Of a stretch of 64,000 nucleotides of DNA, positions 16,778-26,185 are shown piece by piece. Position numbers and translations under genes: made by a program. Within the stretch, counting starts at the first letter, position 1. Every line of letters starts with the position of its first letter. This stretch comes from Rikenellaceae bacterium (GTDB lineage: Bacteria; Bacteroidota; Bacteroidia; Bacteroidales; Rikenellaceae). The notes beneath the pieces are model-generated. The model made no database searches and was not told the origin of the DNA. It was given only the letters and a program-made list of their open reading frames with translations. The stretch spans positions 124,001 to 188,000 of the forward strand of contig WRDF01000003.1 in the NCBI GenBank assembly GCA_009783565.1, read 5' to 3'.

Positions 16778-17248
16778 TCACATATAATTTTTCAGGTCGA
16801 TATTCTTCGGCATCAGCTCCGTGGGGTCGTGACCGAAGTCGAGCAATTCACGGATCGTACTTGACGACACCGCCACATATTCGGGTGGTGTGAACAGCAA
16901 CACGGTCGTAATTTCAGGAAACAGCCGCTGGTTCACGAGCATAATGCCGCGCTCGTACTCGTAATCGACCGTGTTGCGCATTCCGCGCAGCAGGAACGAC
17001 AGTCCCAGACTACGGCAGAAATCTCCCGTAAGGCCATGATAAGGCATCGCCATCACGCGCTGCTCACCTGCGTAAATGTCGTTTATCAGCCTCACGCGGT
17101 TTTCGACGGTGAGCAGCCCGCGTTTATCGGTGTTTGCCCCAACACCGACTATTACCCGGTCGAAAAGCCTGAGTCCCTGATCTACAATGGCCTTATGCCC
17201 CATCGTAAAAGGGTCGAATGAGCCGGGGAAAAGTGCGTCTCTATTCAT
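16778..17248 (-). CDS. coaD: Pantetheine-phosphate adenylyltransferase
   Basis: Transfers AMP to 4'-phosphopantetheine, the penultimate step of CoA synthesis. The 156-residue protein has GSFDPFTMGHKAI near the N-terminus (nucleotidyltransferase HxGH type), the substrate segment AMPYHGLTGDFCRSL, GMRNTVDYEYERGI and the second ATP motif SSSTIREL, all in the family order. It lies 21 bases after apbE on the same strand and may share its transcript. Confidence 0.96.
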   Translation of the reverse strand: MNRDALFPGSFDPFTMGHKAIVDQGLRLFDRVIVGVGANTDKRGLLTVENRVRLINDIYAGEQRVMAMPYHGLTGDFCRSLGLSFLLRGMRNTVDYEYERGIMLVNQRLFPEITTVLLFTPPEYVAVSSSTIRELLDFGHDPTELMPKNIDLKNYM

Positions 17249-17269
17249 CTCTTAATTCAGAATTCAAAA

Positions 17270-18280
17270 TTATCTGACAATTCTGCTCTCAAATTCGGGC
17301 GAAGCATAAGTCGTTATCCCGCCGTGCGCGTCGATATATATAAGGTATCCCTCCACGTCGGGGTGCGCGGCAAGAAGTTCGCGCGCGCGCTCCGCACCCA
17401 CGGCCATCAGCATAGTAGCCCATGCGTCGGCCAGTGTGCATGTCGGAGCGATGACCGTTGCGGAAAGCATATCGTTCGTGCGCGCCTCGCCGGTCGTGCC
17501 GCTGACGGTGTGTACTACCTGCTCGCCGTCGGGGTCGATGTAAAATTTGCGGTAATTGCCAGATGTGGCGAGCGCACCCGTGCCGAGTCGTATAATCGCC
17601 TGATGATCAGCACCTGACAAGCCGCCTTCGACAGGTCGGTCGATCCCCACCGTCCATTCCCGCCCACGCGCGTTCAGCCCTTTGCTGACTATCTCACCAC
17701 CCACTTCCAGCATATAATCGGTCGCGCCGTGCGCCTCCATGAGTTGCGCCAACAAGTCAACGGCATAGCCCTTAGCTATCGAGTTGAGATCGATTTGCGT
17801 ACGCAGGTCTTTTTTGATAAGCCGTCCGTCTTCGATCGCAATTTTCTCATAACCAACGAATTGCATCAGCGAATCGAGCCTCTCTGGCCGCCCCGTCGGC
17901 ACTCCGGCGTTAAACCCCCAAGCATCGATAACCGGCTTCAAAGTCACGTCATACTCGCCGCCGCATAACTCGCTGACATTCGCCGCCACTCTGATACAAT
18001 ACGAGATATGTTCGTCCACCTCACGGGTCTCGTTGCGATTCAGTCGGCTAAGCAGCGACTCTGGGTCATAGACCGACATCGACGAGGTGACGGCCGCGAA
18101 CAGCGAATCGACAGCACGGCGTAAACCACTGGTATCCTGCAAGTTCACGGTGATATTATACACCGTTCCGAACGCGAATCCGGTTTCGAGCCGCACGTAA
18201 TTACCCGCGTCCTGCTGCCGTCCGCCGCATGAACATAACAGCACGACAGCCGCAATCGCAAATGCCTTAAAAATATTCAT
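17270..18280 (-). CDS. apbE: FAD:protein FMN transferase (ApbE) lipoprotein
   Basis: Attaches FMN covalently to Thr/Ser in target proteins such as Na+-translocating NADH:quinone reductase (Nqr) and Rnf subunits. The 336-residue protein has a lipoprotein signal (VVLLCSCGG), and ApbE motifs: FGTVYNITV, LNSIAKGYAVDLLAQ, the EVGGEIVSKG glycine motif, and the C-terminal metal-binding region TNDMLSATVIAPTCTLADAWAT. No Nqr or Rnf genes lie in the window, so the target is elsewhere. Upstream is a palindromic repeat (18291-18396). Confidence 0.93.
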   Translation of the reverse strand: MNIFKAFAIAAVVLLCSCGGRQQDAGNYVRLETGFAFGTVYNITVNLQDTSGLRRAVDSLFAAVTSSMSVYDPESLLSRLNRNETREVDEHISYCIRVAANVSELCGGEYDVTLKPVIDAWGFNAGVPTGRPERLDSLMQFVGYEKIAIEDGRLIKKDLRTQIDLNSIAKGYAVDLLAQLMEAHGATDYMLEVGGEIVSKGLNARGREWTVGIDRPVEGGLSGADHQAIIRLGTGALATSGNYRKFYIDPDGEQVVHTVSGTTGEARTNDMLSATVIAPTCTLADAWATMLMAVGAERARELLAAHPDVEGYLIYIDAHGGITTYASPEFESRIVR

Positions 18281-18290
18281 ATATCATATT

Positions 18291-18396
18291 GTCATTCTGA
18301 ACGCCTGAAAGGCGGAGGAATCTATCGCTCGTCTCCCTTTTAGCCTATAAACTAACGATAGATTCCTCGTCGCGCTACGCACTCGCTCGGAATGAC
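18291..18396. repeat. Intergenic palindromic element (GTCATTCTGA family)
   Basis: Outer ends GTCATTC / GAATGAC and inner arms GAGGAATCTATCG / CGATAGATTCCTC are complementary. Different sequence from the CATTGCGAG family. It lies between apbE and the acyl-CoA dehydrogenase gene. Confidence 0.75.
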
Positions 18397-18415
18397 AGTT
18401 TTATTAAGTGTCTAT

Positions 18416-20146
18416 CTACAAATCTTCCACCCGCTCGTCGAGCACCTTTTTGAACGGGTCGATGCCGCAGCACGCGTTATCGATATATGCCGCCGCTTCG
18501 CTGTTCTTGCCGTAGCCGAACTTCGCGAACACCGTCGCCGAGTTGCGGTAATCGTCACACACCGTCGCCTGTTGCAGCAGCAGGTGCGACATGATGATAT
18601 ACCCTGCCATTTCGACCATACGCCGCGCGTGGAAGTCGATCCACTCGCCGTCTTCCGTGCTCACGACCTTTTCGACACACCGCTCATACTCCTCGCGCAT
18701 CGCCACCAGTTGCTTGAACACGTCGCCCATGTCGGCCGGATAGCGCGCCTCGCTCTCGTACTCCTTCATCTTCGCGAGATATGTTCCCGTCGTCACGTGA
18801 CGGATCGCCGCCACGACCTGTAATTGCGACGTGCCTTCGTAGATATTCATGATGCGCGCGTCGCGGTAGAGCCGCTCAACCGGATAGTCTTTCATGTAAC
18901 CCGACCCGCCGAGAATCTGAATCGCATCGTAGGCCATCTGGTTGCAGTATTCGCTCAGGAAAAATTTCTGCAACGGCGTGAAAGCATCGGCCAACCGCGT
19001 ATATTCTTTCATCTCCGTGCGCTCTTCGGGTTCGAGCTTGCGGTCGCGACCCAGATAGCCGTAATCCTTGTAGATACTCACGAAACGCGTAGTTTCATAC
19101 AGCAGCGCGCGCGAGGCATGGAGCTTCGCTTTCATATTGCTCAGAATCTCGAAGACCGCCGGGAATTCGATGATCGCCTTGCCGAACTGACGGCGTTCGT
19201 GGGCATATTTCAGCGCCTCGCGATAGGCCGCCTCCGAAAGGCCCGCGCTCTGCGCACCGATACCCAGACGCGCCGCGTTCATCAGCGACATCACATATTT
19301 GATAAGCCCCAGCTTGCGCTCGCCGACCAGCTCGGCCGGAGCATCGGTGAAGACCAGTTCGCATGTCGGCGACCCCTTGATACCCAGCTTGTTCTCTATG
19401 CGGCGCACCTTCGTGGCCAGGTGTTTTTTGTCATAAACAAACATCGACAGTCCGCGCGCATCCCGCGTACCCTCTTCCGAGCGCGCCAAAACGAGCGAAA
19501 TCTCCGCATCGCCGTTGGTAATGAAACGTTTCACGCCGTTCAACAGCCACGTTCCGCGCGCCTCGTCCCAATGCGCTTTAAGCATAACCGCCTGCAAATC
19601 AGAGCCTGCGTCGGGTTCTGTCAGGTCCATCGCACAGGTTTCACCGGCCGCAACGCGCGGCAGATATTCGTCTTTCAGCTCGTCCGACGCGAACTCGTTC
19701 AGTGTCTCGGCGCAGTCCTGCAAACCCCAGATATTTTCAAAACCCGCATCGGCGCGCGCGATCATCTCGTTGGTCATCACAAAGAGCGTGAGCGGCATGT
19801 TAAGCCCGCCGTAACGGCGCGGCAGGGTCAATCCCGCCAGGCCCGCCGCAACGATAGCGTCGAGGTTCTTCTGCGTCCCTTCGGCGTAAACAACCCTGTC
19901 GTTCACCACCGACGGCCCGTATTTATCGACATCTTCGGCATTCGGCGCAATAACCTCGCCGCACACCTCGCCGCAAATCTCCAATATGCGGCGATAGCTG
20001 TCCATCGCATCCTCGAAATCGACCGGCGCGTAATCGAACTCGGCCCTGTCCTTGAATCCCTTCTCTTTCAGCTCCACGATTTTGCGCATCAGCGGATGTT
20101 CGAGGTGGAACTGCAAATCCTTATTGTCCAGATAAAAGTTAGCCAT
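18416..20146 (-). CDS. Acyl-CoA dehydrogenase family protein
   Basis: FAD enzyme that introduces a double bond in an acyl-CoA and passes electrons to ETF. At 576 residues it is longer than the classical form of about 380: the core (about 60-450) shows CAMDLTEPDAGSDLQAV (FAD/substrate loop), LNGVKRFITNGD, ERRQFGKAIIEFPAV and QILGGSGYMKDYPVERLYRDARI, followed by an extra helical C-terminal domain. etfA starts five bases downstream and etfB follows, making a complete dehydrogenase-ETF unit. Acyl chain specificity cannot be read from sequence. Confidence 0.92.
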   Translation of the reverse strand: MANFYLDNKDLQFHLEHPLMRKIVELKEKGFKDRAEFDYAPVDFEDAMDSYRRILEICGEVCGEVIAPNAEDVDKYGPSVVNDRVVYAEGTQKNLDAIVAAGLAGLTLPRRYGGLNMPLTLFVMTNEMIARADAGFENIWGLQDCAETLNEFASDELKDEYLPRVAAGETCAMDLTEPDAGSDLQAVMLKAHWDEARGTWLLNGVKRFITNGDAEISLVLARSEEGTRDARGLSMFVYDKKHLATKVRRIENKLGIKGSPTCELVFTDAPAELVGERKLGLIKYVMSLMNAARLGIGAQSAGLSEAAYREALKYAHERRQFGKAIIEFPAVFEILSNMKAKLHASRALLYETTRFVSIYKDYGYLGRDRKLEPEERTEMKEYTRLADAFTPLQKFFLSEYCNQMAYDAIQILGGSGYMKDYPVERLYRDARIMNIYEGTSQLQVVAAIRHVTTGTYLAKMKEYESEARYPADMGDVFKQLVAMREEYERCVEKVVSTEDGEWIDFHARRMVEMAGYIIMSHLLLQQATVCDDYRNSATVFAKFGYGKNSEAAAYIDNACCGIDPFKKVLDERVEDL

Positions 20147-20151
20147 GTCGT

Positions 20152-21171
20152 TTACTTCGAGTTTTGTTTGTAATACTTGATCATCTTCGGCAGAACGTCG
20201 GCGACGCTGCCCGTAATTGCGTAGTCTGCGATTTTATTGATAGGCGCTTCGGGGTCGGTGTTGATCGAGATGATCATCGACGACTCGTCCATGCCTGCCG
20301 TGTGCTGGATTTGCCCCGATATTCCGCACGCAATATATAGCTTCGGGCGCACCGTAGTTCCGGTCTGCCCTACTTGGCGCGCCGGATCGGCAAACCCTGA
20401 GTCCACCGCCGCGCGCGATGCGCCGACCTCTGCGCCTAAGGTTTCCGCCAACTCGAACAACAATCTGAAGTTCTCGCGCGAACCCACGCCGTAACCGCCG
20501 GCAACAACAATCGATGCGCCTTTGATATTGATTTTCCGCTCCTCGATATGGCGCTCTATTATCTTGACCACCAAATCGGTATCCTTCATCCACTTGCGCG
20601 GATCGATGGTTTTCAGTTCGCCCTTAGCCGGAGTTTTCGCCTCTTCCTTGCGCATCACGCCCTCGCGCACCGTAGCCATCTGCGGCCGCTGGTCGGGGTT
20701 GATGATAGTGGCAATGATATTCCCGCCGAATGCCGGCCGGATCTGATACAGCAGCCCCTTGTACTCCTTGCCCGATTTGTTGTCGGTATGGTCGCCGATA
20801 ACGAGGCTCGTGCAGTCGGCCGTGAGGCCGCTGTACAGGGCCGACGACACACGCGGTCCCAAATCGCGCCCTATGGGCGTCGCACCCATCAGCACAATCT
20901 GCGGTTTCTCCTGCTCGAACAGACCGCACAGTATCGCCGAATGAGGCAGCGTGCGGTAAGGCGACAGTTCCTTGTCGTCCGCTACCCACACCGCATCAGC
21001 GCCGTATTTGGCCAATTCCTTTTCTATTCCTTTGAGACCGTGTCCCAAGACCACCGCCTCCAAACGGCAACCGAGCGTGTCGGCAAGCTCGCGTCCTTTC
21101 GTAAGGAGTTCGAGGCTTACGTCGGCCACGCGGCCGTTCTCATGTTCACAATATACGAAAATGTTATTCAT
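20152..21171 (-). CDS. etfA: Electron transfer flavoprotein subunit alpha
   Basis: FAD-carrying ETF subunit that receives electrons from the acyl-CoA dehydrogenase encoded next to it. 339 residues: N-terminal Rossmann-like domain, then the C-terminal FAD domain with VVAGGYGVGSRENF, GASRAAVDSGF, QVGQTGTTVRPKLYIACGIS, GQIQHTAGM and INTDPEAPINKIADYAITG, all hallmark ETF-alpha motifs. It lies between etfB (122 bases away, containing an intergenic repeat) and the dehydrogenase gene. Confidence 0.95.
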   Translation of the reverse strand: MNNIFVYCEHENGRVADVSLELLTKGRELADTLGCRLEAVVLGHGLKGIEKELAKYGADAVWVADDKELSPYRTLPHSAILCGLFEQEKPQIVLMGATPIGRDLGPRVSSALYSGLTADCTSLVIGDHTDNKSGKEYKGLLYQIRPAFGGNIIATIINPDQRPQMATVREGVMRKEEAKTPAKGELKTIDPRKWMKDTDLVVKIIERHIEERKINIKGASIVVAGGYGVGSRENFRLLFELAETLGAEVGASRAAVDSGFADPARQVGQTGTTVRPKLYIACGISGQIQHTAGMDESSMIISINTDPEAPINKIADYAITGSVADVLPKMIKYYKQNSK

Positions 21172-21202
21172 AGTTCTTCTGTTTTTTGCTTTTCTGTCAT
21201 GT

Positions 21203-21286
21203 CGTCATTGCGAGGGGCGTAAGACCCGAAGCAATCCGGATTAAGAAGCCACCGGATTGCTTCGCCTTTTCAGGCTCGCAATGACG
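21203..21286. repeat. Intergenic palindromic repeat R3 (CATTGCGAG family)
   Basis: CGTCATTGCGAGGGGC...CCGAAGCAATCCGG paired with CCGGATTGCTTCGCC...GGCTCGCAATGACG. It sits between etfB and etfA inside the operon, where the hairpin may affect mRNA stability. Confidence 0.85.
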
Positions 21287-21293
21287 GCGCGTG

Positions 21294-22169
21294 TTACCCG
21301 AGCGTATGACTTGCAATCAGTTCTTTCATCAGTTCATTGATGTCGCCGTCGGCCGACGTGAGTTTCTTCGCCTCCTTAGACGCGAACACCACGTTCTCGA
21401 TAGTTTTAACCTTCGTCGGCGAACCGCTGAGTCCCAGCTGCACCTCGTCGGCCTCGATGTCCGTCACGCCCCACTCCACTATATTAAGATACGGGCGGTC
21501 GCCGTGCAGAGTGCCGAGATAATCCATGTCGGCCTCTTGCAGCTCGGTCGCCGTGCGCGCGTATTTATATTTCATCACCCGCTTGGCGTGCTGCGGGCGG
21601 CAGTCGGGCGCAGAGCCGTTCACCGTAACCACTACGGGCATCGGCGCCGTGACAGTCTCCACGCCATTGTCCAACCTGCGCTTGACCTTGATTTCCTTCT
21701 CGTCGAGCGAAAGAATTTGCTCGGCATAAGTCACCTGCGGCCAACCCAATTTTTCGGCTACCTGAGGCCCCACCTGAGCCGTATCGCCGTCGATAGCCTG
21801 ACGACCTGCAATAATAATGTCGGGCTGGATGTTCACCAGCGCTCGCGAAAGCGCGTATGACGTTGCCAGCGTGTCGGCCCCCGCGAACTTGCGGTCAGTC
21901 AGGAGCACCCCGCCGTCCGCCCCGCGAAACATCGCATCGCGGATGATGTCGGCGGCCCGGGGCGGCCCCATCGTAAGTATCTGTACCGTCGAACCGGCAA
22001 ACTTGTCTTTAAGTTCGAGAGCCTGCTCCAAAGCGTTCAGGTCTTCGGGGTTGAATATCGCGGGCAGAGCGGCGCGGTTCACCGTTCCGTCGGCTTTCAT
22101 CGCGTCCTTTCCCACGTTGCGCGTGTCGGGCACTTGCTTGGCCAGCACGACTATTTTCAATGCTTTCAT
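21294..22169 (-). CDS. etfB: Electron transfer flavoprotein subunit beta
   Basis: AMP-binding partner of EtfA. The 291-residue protein opens with KIVVLAKQVPDTRN, then LNALEQALELKD, GADTLATSYALSRAL, IIAGRQAIDGDTAQVGPQVAE (the classic ETF-beta signature) and VTVNGSAPDCRPQHAKRVM. Some members of this group use a second FAD for bifurcation; that cannot be decided here. It lies 33 bases after glyA on the same strand. Confidence 0.95.
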   Translation of the reverse strand: MKALKIVVLAKQVPDTRNVGKDAMKADGTVNRAALPAIFNPEDLNALEQALELKDKFAGSTVQILTMGPPRAADIIRDAMFRGADGGVLLTDRKFAGADTLATSYALSRALVNIQPDIIIAGRQAIDGDTAQVGPQVAEKLGWPQVTYAEQILSLDEKEIKVKRRLDNGVETVTAPMPVVVTVNGSAPDCRPQHAKRVMKYKYARTATELQEADMDYLGTLHGDRPYLNIVEWGVTDIEADEVQLGLSGSPTKVKTIENVVFASKEAKKLTSADGDINELMKELIASHTLG

Positions 22170-22202
22170 TCTTATTCTTAATTTTTTCGGATTAAGGGGT
22201 TT

Positions 22203-23483
22203 CTACCACGCGAAGAGCGGTCTATGCGACATCATCGCCTCTACTTCATGCGCAACCTCAGCTTTCACCGCCGTATCGTCGGGATTCGAGAGCACGCGGT
22301 CGATAAGTTCGACTATCGGCTTCATGTCGGCCTCTTTCAGCCCGCGCGTGGTGATAGCCGCCGTACCAATGCGGATGCCTGAGGTCTGGAACGGCGAACG
22401 ACTGTCGAACGGCACCATATTTTTATTCACCGTGATCTCGGCATCGCCCAGCACATTTTCCGCTTTTTTGCCCGTCAGCTCAGGGAATTTCGGACGAAGG
22501 TCTATGAGCATCAGGTGATTCTCCGTGCCGCCCGAAGCAATACGATAACCTTTGGCGACAAATTCGGCAGCCATCACAGCGGCATTCTTGCGCACCTGCT
22601 GCTGATATTCCTTATACGCCGGTTCGAGCGCCTCGCCGAACGCGACCGCCTTAGCGGCAATGACATGCTCCAAAGGCCCGCCCTGCACGCCCGGGAAAAC
22701 GGCCGAGTTCAGCAACGCCGACATTTTCTTAACCTCGCCCTTTGGCGTCGTGTATCCCCAAGGGTTGTCGAAATCGCGCCCCATTACTATAATACCGCCA
22801 CGAGGCCCGCGCAACGTCTTGTGCGTCGTCGATGTCACGATATGCGCGTGTTTCACGGGGTTGTCCAGCAGTCCCGCTGCAATAAGCCCCGCCGTGTGCG
22901 CCATATCGACCATGAAGATCGCACCGACGCTGTCGGCTATACGGCGCATCCGCGCATAGTCCCACTCGCGGCTGTACGCACTCGCGCCGCCGATTATCAT
23001 GCGCGGCCTATGCTCGGCAGCCAGACGTTCCATCTCGTCGTAGTCCACGCGCCCCGTCTGCTCATCGACACGATATGCAACCGCATTGTAGAGAATACCC
23101 GAAGAGTTCACAGGCGAGCCGTGCGACAAATGCCCGCCATGCGACAGGTCGAGTCCCAAAAAGGTATCGCCGGGTCTCATACACGCCAGAAAAACCGCCA
23201 TGTTGGCCTGCGCGCCCGAATGCGGCTGCACGTTGGCATACTCCGCATCATAGAGCTTGCAGAGGCGGTCTATGGCCAGTTGCTCCACTTTGTCCACCAC
23301 CGCACAACCGCCGTAGTAGCGCGCCCCCGGGTAACCCTCGGCATACTTGTTCGTCAGGATCGACCCCTGGGCTTCCATCACCTGATCGCTCACGAAATTC
23401 TCCGATGCGATGAGTTCCAACCCACGCGTCTGACGACTGCGCTCTTCGCCGATAAGTTCAAAAATCGTTGTGTCTCGTTTCAT
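22203..23483 (-). CDS. glyA: Serine hydroxymethyltransferase
   Basis: Interconverts serine and glycine with tetrahydrofolate, supplying one-carbon units. The 426-residue product is of full length: [69 protein letters not shown]-like segment ([15 protein letters not shown]) and the PLP-Lys motif [31 protein letters not shown] near the C-terminus. It has its own -7 box (23525-23532) and probably leads the etfB-etfA-dehydrogenase transcript, with only 33 bases to etfB. Confidence 0.97.
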   Translation of the reverse strand: MKRDTTIFELIGEERSRQTRGLELIASENFVSDQVMEAQGSILTNKYAEGYPGARYYGGCAVVDKVEQLAIDRLCKLYDAEYANVQPHSGAQANMAVFLACMRPGDTFLGLDLSHGGHLSHGSPVNSSGILYNAVAYRVDEQTGRVDYDEMERLAAEHRPRMIIGGASAYSREWDYARMRRIADSVGAIFMVDMAHTAGLIAAGLLDNPVKHAHIVTSTTHKTLRGPRGGIIVMGRDFDNPWGYTTPKGEVKKMSALLNSAVFPGVQGGPLEHVIAAKAVAFGEALEPAYKEYQQQVRKNAAVMAAEFVAKGYRIASGGTENHLMLIDLRPKFPELTGKKAENVLGDAEITVNKNMVPFDSRSPFQTSGIRIGTAAITTRGLKEADMKPIVELIDRVLSNPDDTAVKAEVAHEVEAMMSHRPLFAW

Positions 23484-23524
23484 ATTTTAAGTTTGATAAT
23501 TTCCGCGCATTATCTTTTGTTAAA

Positions 23525-23532
23525 CAAAGTTA
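23525..23532 (-). promoter_or_regulatory. -7 box of glyA
   Basis: TAACTTTG on the minus strand, 42-49 bases before the glyA start; it diverges from the promoter of the MBL hydrolase gene. Confidence 0.6.
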
Positions 23533-23612
23533 TTATTGCGAGCGCCATAAGACACTTTTTCGCCCAAAAAGTCAAAGGTATGGTTTTTCTTTTTTTCGAC
23601 AAAATTTGTTCG

Positions 23613-23620
23613 TACTTTTG
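23613..23620 (+). promoter_or_regulatory. -7 box of the MBL hydrolase gene
   Basis: TACTTTTG matches TAnnTTTG and lies 10 bases ahead of the ATG at 23631, so the transcript would have almost no 5' untranslated region. Confidence 0.6.
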
Positions 23621-23630
23621 CTTCCTGACA

Positions 23631-24398
23631 ATGACCACTCTGACCTTTCTCGGAACAGGCACATCACAAGGCGTGCCTATCGTAACGTGCGATTGTGCGG
23701 TGTGCCGTTCGGCCGACCCGCGCGACCGGCGACTGCGTACATCGGCAATGATCGAGCGCGGCTCTACGCGCGTGATTATCGACGCGGGGCCGGATTTCCG
23801 CCAGCAAATGCTGCGCGAAGAAGTGCGCCGCATCGACGGTATTGTGCTCACGCACGAGCATAAAGACCACATTGCCGGTCTCGACGACGTGCGCGCGTAC
23901 AACTATACGGCGCGTGCGCCGATGGACGTTTACGCGACCGAGCGCGTGCAACATGTGGTGTGTAAAGACTTCGACTACGCCTTTGCCGAAGGACGGCCGA
24001 AAGGTGTGCCAGAGATGAATCTCGTAACTATCAGCAGCGATAAGCCATTCAGGGTCAGAGACATAGAGTTTATTCCGATCGTAGGGCAACACGGGCGGCT
24101 GCCGGTTCTGGGTTTCCGCATGGACGGCATCGCCTATCTTACGGATTTTAACCGAATCGAGGCTGCGGAAATTGAAAAACTGCGTGGAGTGGAAGTGCTG
24201 ATAATCAATGCATTATGTCGCGAACCACACACTTCGCATTTCTCTTTGGACGAGGCGTTGCGCGTGCGCGAACTGGTGTGCCCCGAACGCACATACATTA
24301 CACATCTCTCGCATCGTATCGGCCCTTACGCCGAAATCACGAGCGAACTGCCGGCGGGGTGCTTTTTCGCATACGACGGGCTGCGGGTAGAGGCGTAA
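23631..24398 (+). CDS. MBL-fold metallo-hydrolase (PhnP/RNase Z-like)
   Basis: A 255-residue metallo-beta-lactamase-fold phosphodiesterase-like enzyme. It opens with MTTLTFLGTGTSQGVPIVTC, has the metal motif LTHEHKDHIAGLDDVRAY (HxHxDH; about residues 77-94), AYLTDFNRIE with the bridging Asp, and THLSHRIGPY with the last His. Closest named relative by pattern is PhnP, a cyclic phosphodiesterase, but there are no phosphonate genes nearby. The start at 23631 follows the promoter; the longer open frame upstream is antisense to glyA. It lies 17 bases before the SDR gene. Confidence 0.88.
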   Translation: MTTLTFLGTGTSQGVPIVTCDCAVCRSADPRDRRLRTSAMIERGSTRVIIDAGPDFRQQMLREEVRRIDGIVLTHEHKDHIAGLDDVRAYNYTARAPMDVYATERVQHVVCKDFDYAFAEGRPKGVPEMNLVTISSDKPFRVRDIEFIPIVGQHGRLPVLGFRMDGIAYLTDFNRIEAAEIEKLRGVEVLIINALCREPHTSHFSLDEALRVRELVCPERTYITHLSHRIGPYAEITSELPAGCFFAYDGLRVEA

Positions 24399-24415
24399 TA
24401 ACAAATGTAAATGCT

Positions 24416-25234
24416 ATGAATTTCAAGGGTAAAACAGTTGTGATAACCGGCGCGTCGTCGGGCATAGGAATGGCACTCGCACTCGAATTCGGCAAGCGTG
24501 GCGCGAACGTCGTCATAGGTGCACGCAACATCGGCAAACTCAAAGAGTTAGCCACCAAGATCGAAAGTAAAGGTTCACGTGTGGCATGGTGTGAGACCGA
24601 TGTTGCGCGTGAAGACGATTGCCGACGACTGATCAAAACGGCGGTCGGAACATTCGGCGGAATAGACATACTCATATGCAATGCCGGCATCTCAATGAGA
24701 GCTTTATATGATACCGTTGATATCGCTGTATTACAGCGACTTATGGATGTAAATTTCTGGGGGACGGTTTATTGCACGAAGTACGCGCTGCCGTACATTC
24801 AACATTCGCGCGGATCGATCGTCGGCGTATCGTCGGTGGCCGGAATTCACGGCCTGCCGGGACGCACGGGTTACTCCGCATCGAAATACGCGATGACGGG
24901 GTTGCTCGAAACACTGCGCATCGAAAACCTGCGGCGCGGCCTGCATGTTATGATAGCCTGTCCGGGATTCACCGCATCAAATGTGCGCTTTGCCGCGCTC
25001 ACGGCCGACGGCTCGCCGCAGGGCGAAACCCCGCGCGCGGAAGACAAAATGATGACCGCCGAAGAGGCCGCACACCGCATTATAAAAGGTATCGCGCGGC
25101 GTAAACGTTCCGTAACGATGGACTTTCAGGGCCGAGCGACGCGTCTGATAAAAAAGTTCGCCCCCGCCCTACTCGACCGCATGTTCTATAACCACATGGC
25201 CAAAGAACCGGATTCGCCGTTAGGCTCGCAGTAA
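24416..25234 (+). CDS. SDR family oxidoreductase
   Basis: A 272-residue NAD(P)-dependent short-chain dehydrogenase. TGASSGIGMALALEF (cofactor glycine motif), NAGISM, the catalytic Ser in GVSSVAGIHG and YSASKYAM (YxxxK) occur at the canonical spacing. The C-terminal tail includes DFQGRATRLIKKFAPALLDR, resembling the membrane-associated DHRS7-like group. The start at 24416 is set by the fold's first strand; it probably shares the transcript of the MBL hydrolase. Substrate unknown. Confidence 0.9.
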   Translation: MNFKGKTVVITGASSGIGMALALEFGKRGANVVIGARNIGKLKELATKIESKGSRVAWCETDVAREDDCRRLIKTAVGTFGGIDILICNAGISMRALYDTVDIAVLQRLMDVNFWGTVYCTKYALPYIQHSRGSIVGVSSVAGIHGLPGRTGYSASKYAMTGLLETLRIENLRRGLHVMIACPGFTASNVRFAALTADGSPQGETPRAEDKMMTAEEAAHRIIKGIARRKRSVTMDFQGRATRLIKKFAPALLDRMFYNHMAKEPDSPLGSQ

Positions 25235-25268
25235 CACGCGGCTTATGCAGAGAAGAGACTCAACTGCG

Positions 25269-25943
25269 CTAAACCTTCGTCGCCGCCTCGCGCTTGGCTT
25301 CCATCAGGATAGTGAAAGCGTTCTGAATATCCTTGTCGCTCACCACCAGCGTGAACTCGTTCGTCGTGCTGATGACCTCCAAAACATTGATGTTATCCCA
25401 CGCCAACTCTTTGAAAATATAGTAATAAACGCCCGGACAGTTGGTGTTTTCAAGTGGCAGCTTTATAGTGATCGACGACAGGTCGCTCCCCTGTGCAATG
25501 CAATGTTCGCCGATGAAAATATCGGCCACCAACGGGCTTATCGAGTTACTCACCACGAGCGTTGTTTCGTATATTCCCTGCGAAAAAGTACAGAAGATAT
25601 CCTTCATCTCGTGTGCACGCTCTAACAACTCGGCCTGACGCTGATAGAGCGTTGCCGAGTTACGGAACGTGTAATCACGCAGGTTCGACCGCACTATAAT
25701 ATCGCCGATGTTACGCACCACTTCGCGCGTGTTAATGTACGCAATGCGCTCCAAGCGAGGTACTAACCTGTTGAGTGCCATAATTATAGCGCTGTCGTTC
25801 ACATCCTTGCCCACCTTGCGTTCGATCTCAGGTTTGAGCTGCCGCGCCAACGCCGAAAGGTTTATCAGCCCCTCGACCAAAGCACTCTCTATGAACGGTT
25901 TATTTTTAACGACTTCCTCTACGGCATGTGGAATTGTCAGCAT
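25269..25943 (-). CDS. Winged-helix/ACT-like regulatory protein
   Basis: A 224-residue cytoplasmic protein. The first 90 residues look like a winged helix (ALVEGLINLSALARQLKPEI..), and the last 90 resemble an aspartokinase-type ACT pair, ending in NVLEVISTTNEFTLVVSDKDIQNAFTIL, a ligand-binding ACT pattern. No kinase domain is present. The start at 25943 (MLTIPHAVEEVV) is preferred because the 31 codons upstream overlap the promoter region. Its function is not established; amino-acid-responsive regulation would be a guess. Confidence 0.65.
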   Translation of the reverse strand: MLTIPHAVEEVVKNKPFIESALVEGLINLSALARQLKPEIERKVGKDVNDSAIIMALNRLVPRLERIAYINTREVVRNIGDIIVRSNLRDYTFRNSATLYQRQAELLERAHEMKDIFCTFSQGIYETTLVVSNSISPLVADIFIGEHCIAQGSDLSSITIKLPLENTNCPGVYYYIFKELAWDNINVLEVISTTNEFTLVVSDKDIQNAFTILMEAKREAATKV

Positions 25944-25996
25944 GTTTTTATCGTTTTGTAAAAAATTGCACGTTATTTCGAACTGCAAAAAAACAA

Positions 25997-26004
25997 CAAA
26001 AATA
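25997..26004 (-). promoter_or_regulatory. -7 box of the ACT-like gene
   Basis: TATTTTTG on the minus strand, 54-61 bases before the start at 25943; supports that start over the one at 26036. Confidence 0.5.
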
Positions 26005-26096
26005 ACAGAAAAACAACTATTTGCGTTAATTTTCACCGTTCATCTCCATAATTCCGGTTTTACGGCATCGGCAGGCTATTTTTAACACTGATAAAT

Positions 26097-26138
26097 TTTC
26101 AAGCCGTATTTCCACGATCGTGGAAATACGGCTTGAAA
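26097..26138 (-). terminator. Palindromic terminator after rubredoxin
   Basis: A near-perfect 42-base palindrome centred on CCACGATCGTGG, with arms TTCAAGCCGTATTTCCAC and complement, flanked by T/A-rich ends. It follows the rubredoxin stop on the minus strand. Confidence 0.8.
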
Positions 26139-26147
26139 TTCCGTTAT

Positions 26148-26176
26148 CCGGCAGGCCGAAAACAGATGCGTGTGTT
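26148..26176 (+). repeat. Dispersed CCGGCAGG-type repeat, copy E
   Basis: CCGGCAGGCCGAAAACAGAT then GCGTGTGTT; diverged copy located between the rubredoxin stop and its terminator. Confidence 0.6.
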
Positions 26177-26185
26177 CACTTCACG

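Noticed and set aside
18824-20173. Plus-strand frame of 449 codons opposite the acyl-CoA dehydrogenase gene
   Set aside because: Shadow frame created by GC-rich codon usage; lacks any recognisable motif.
22515-23630. A long plus-strand open frame running through 22515-24398 (627 codons) that includes the MBL hydrolase
   Set aside because: The first 372 codons are antisense to glyA and have low-complexity Arg/His-rich sequence; the true start is MTTLTFLGTGTSQGV at 23631 behind a -7 box.
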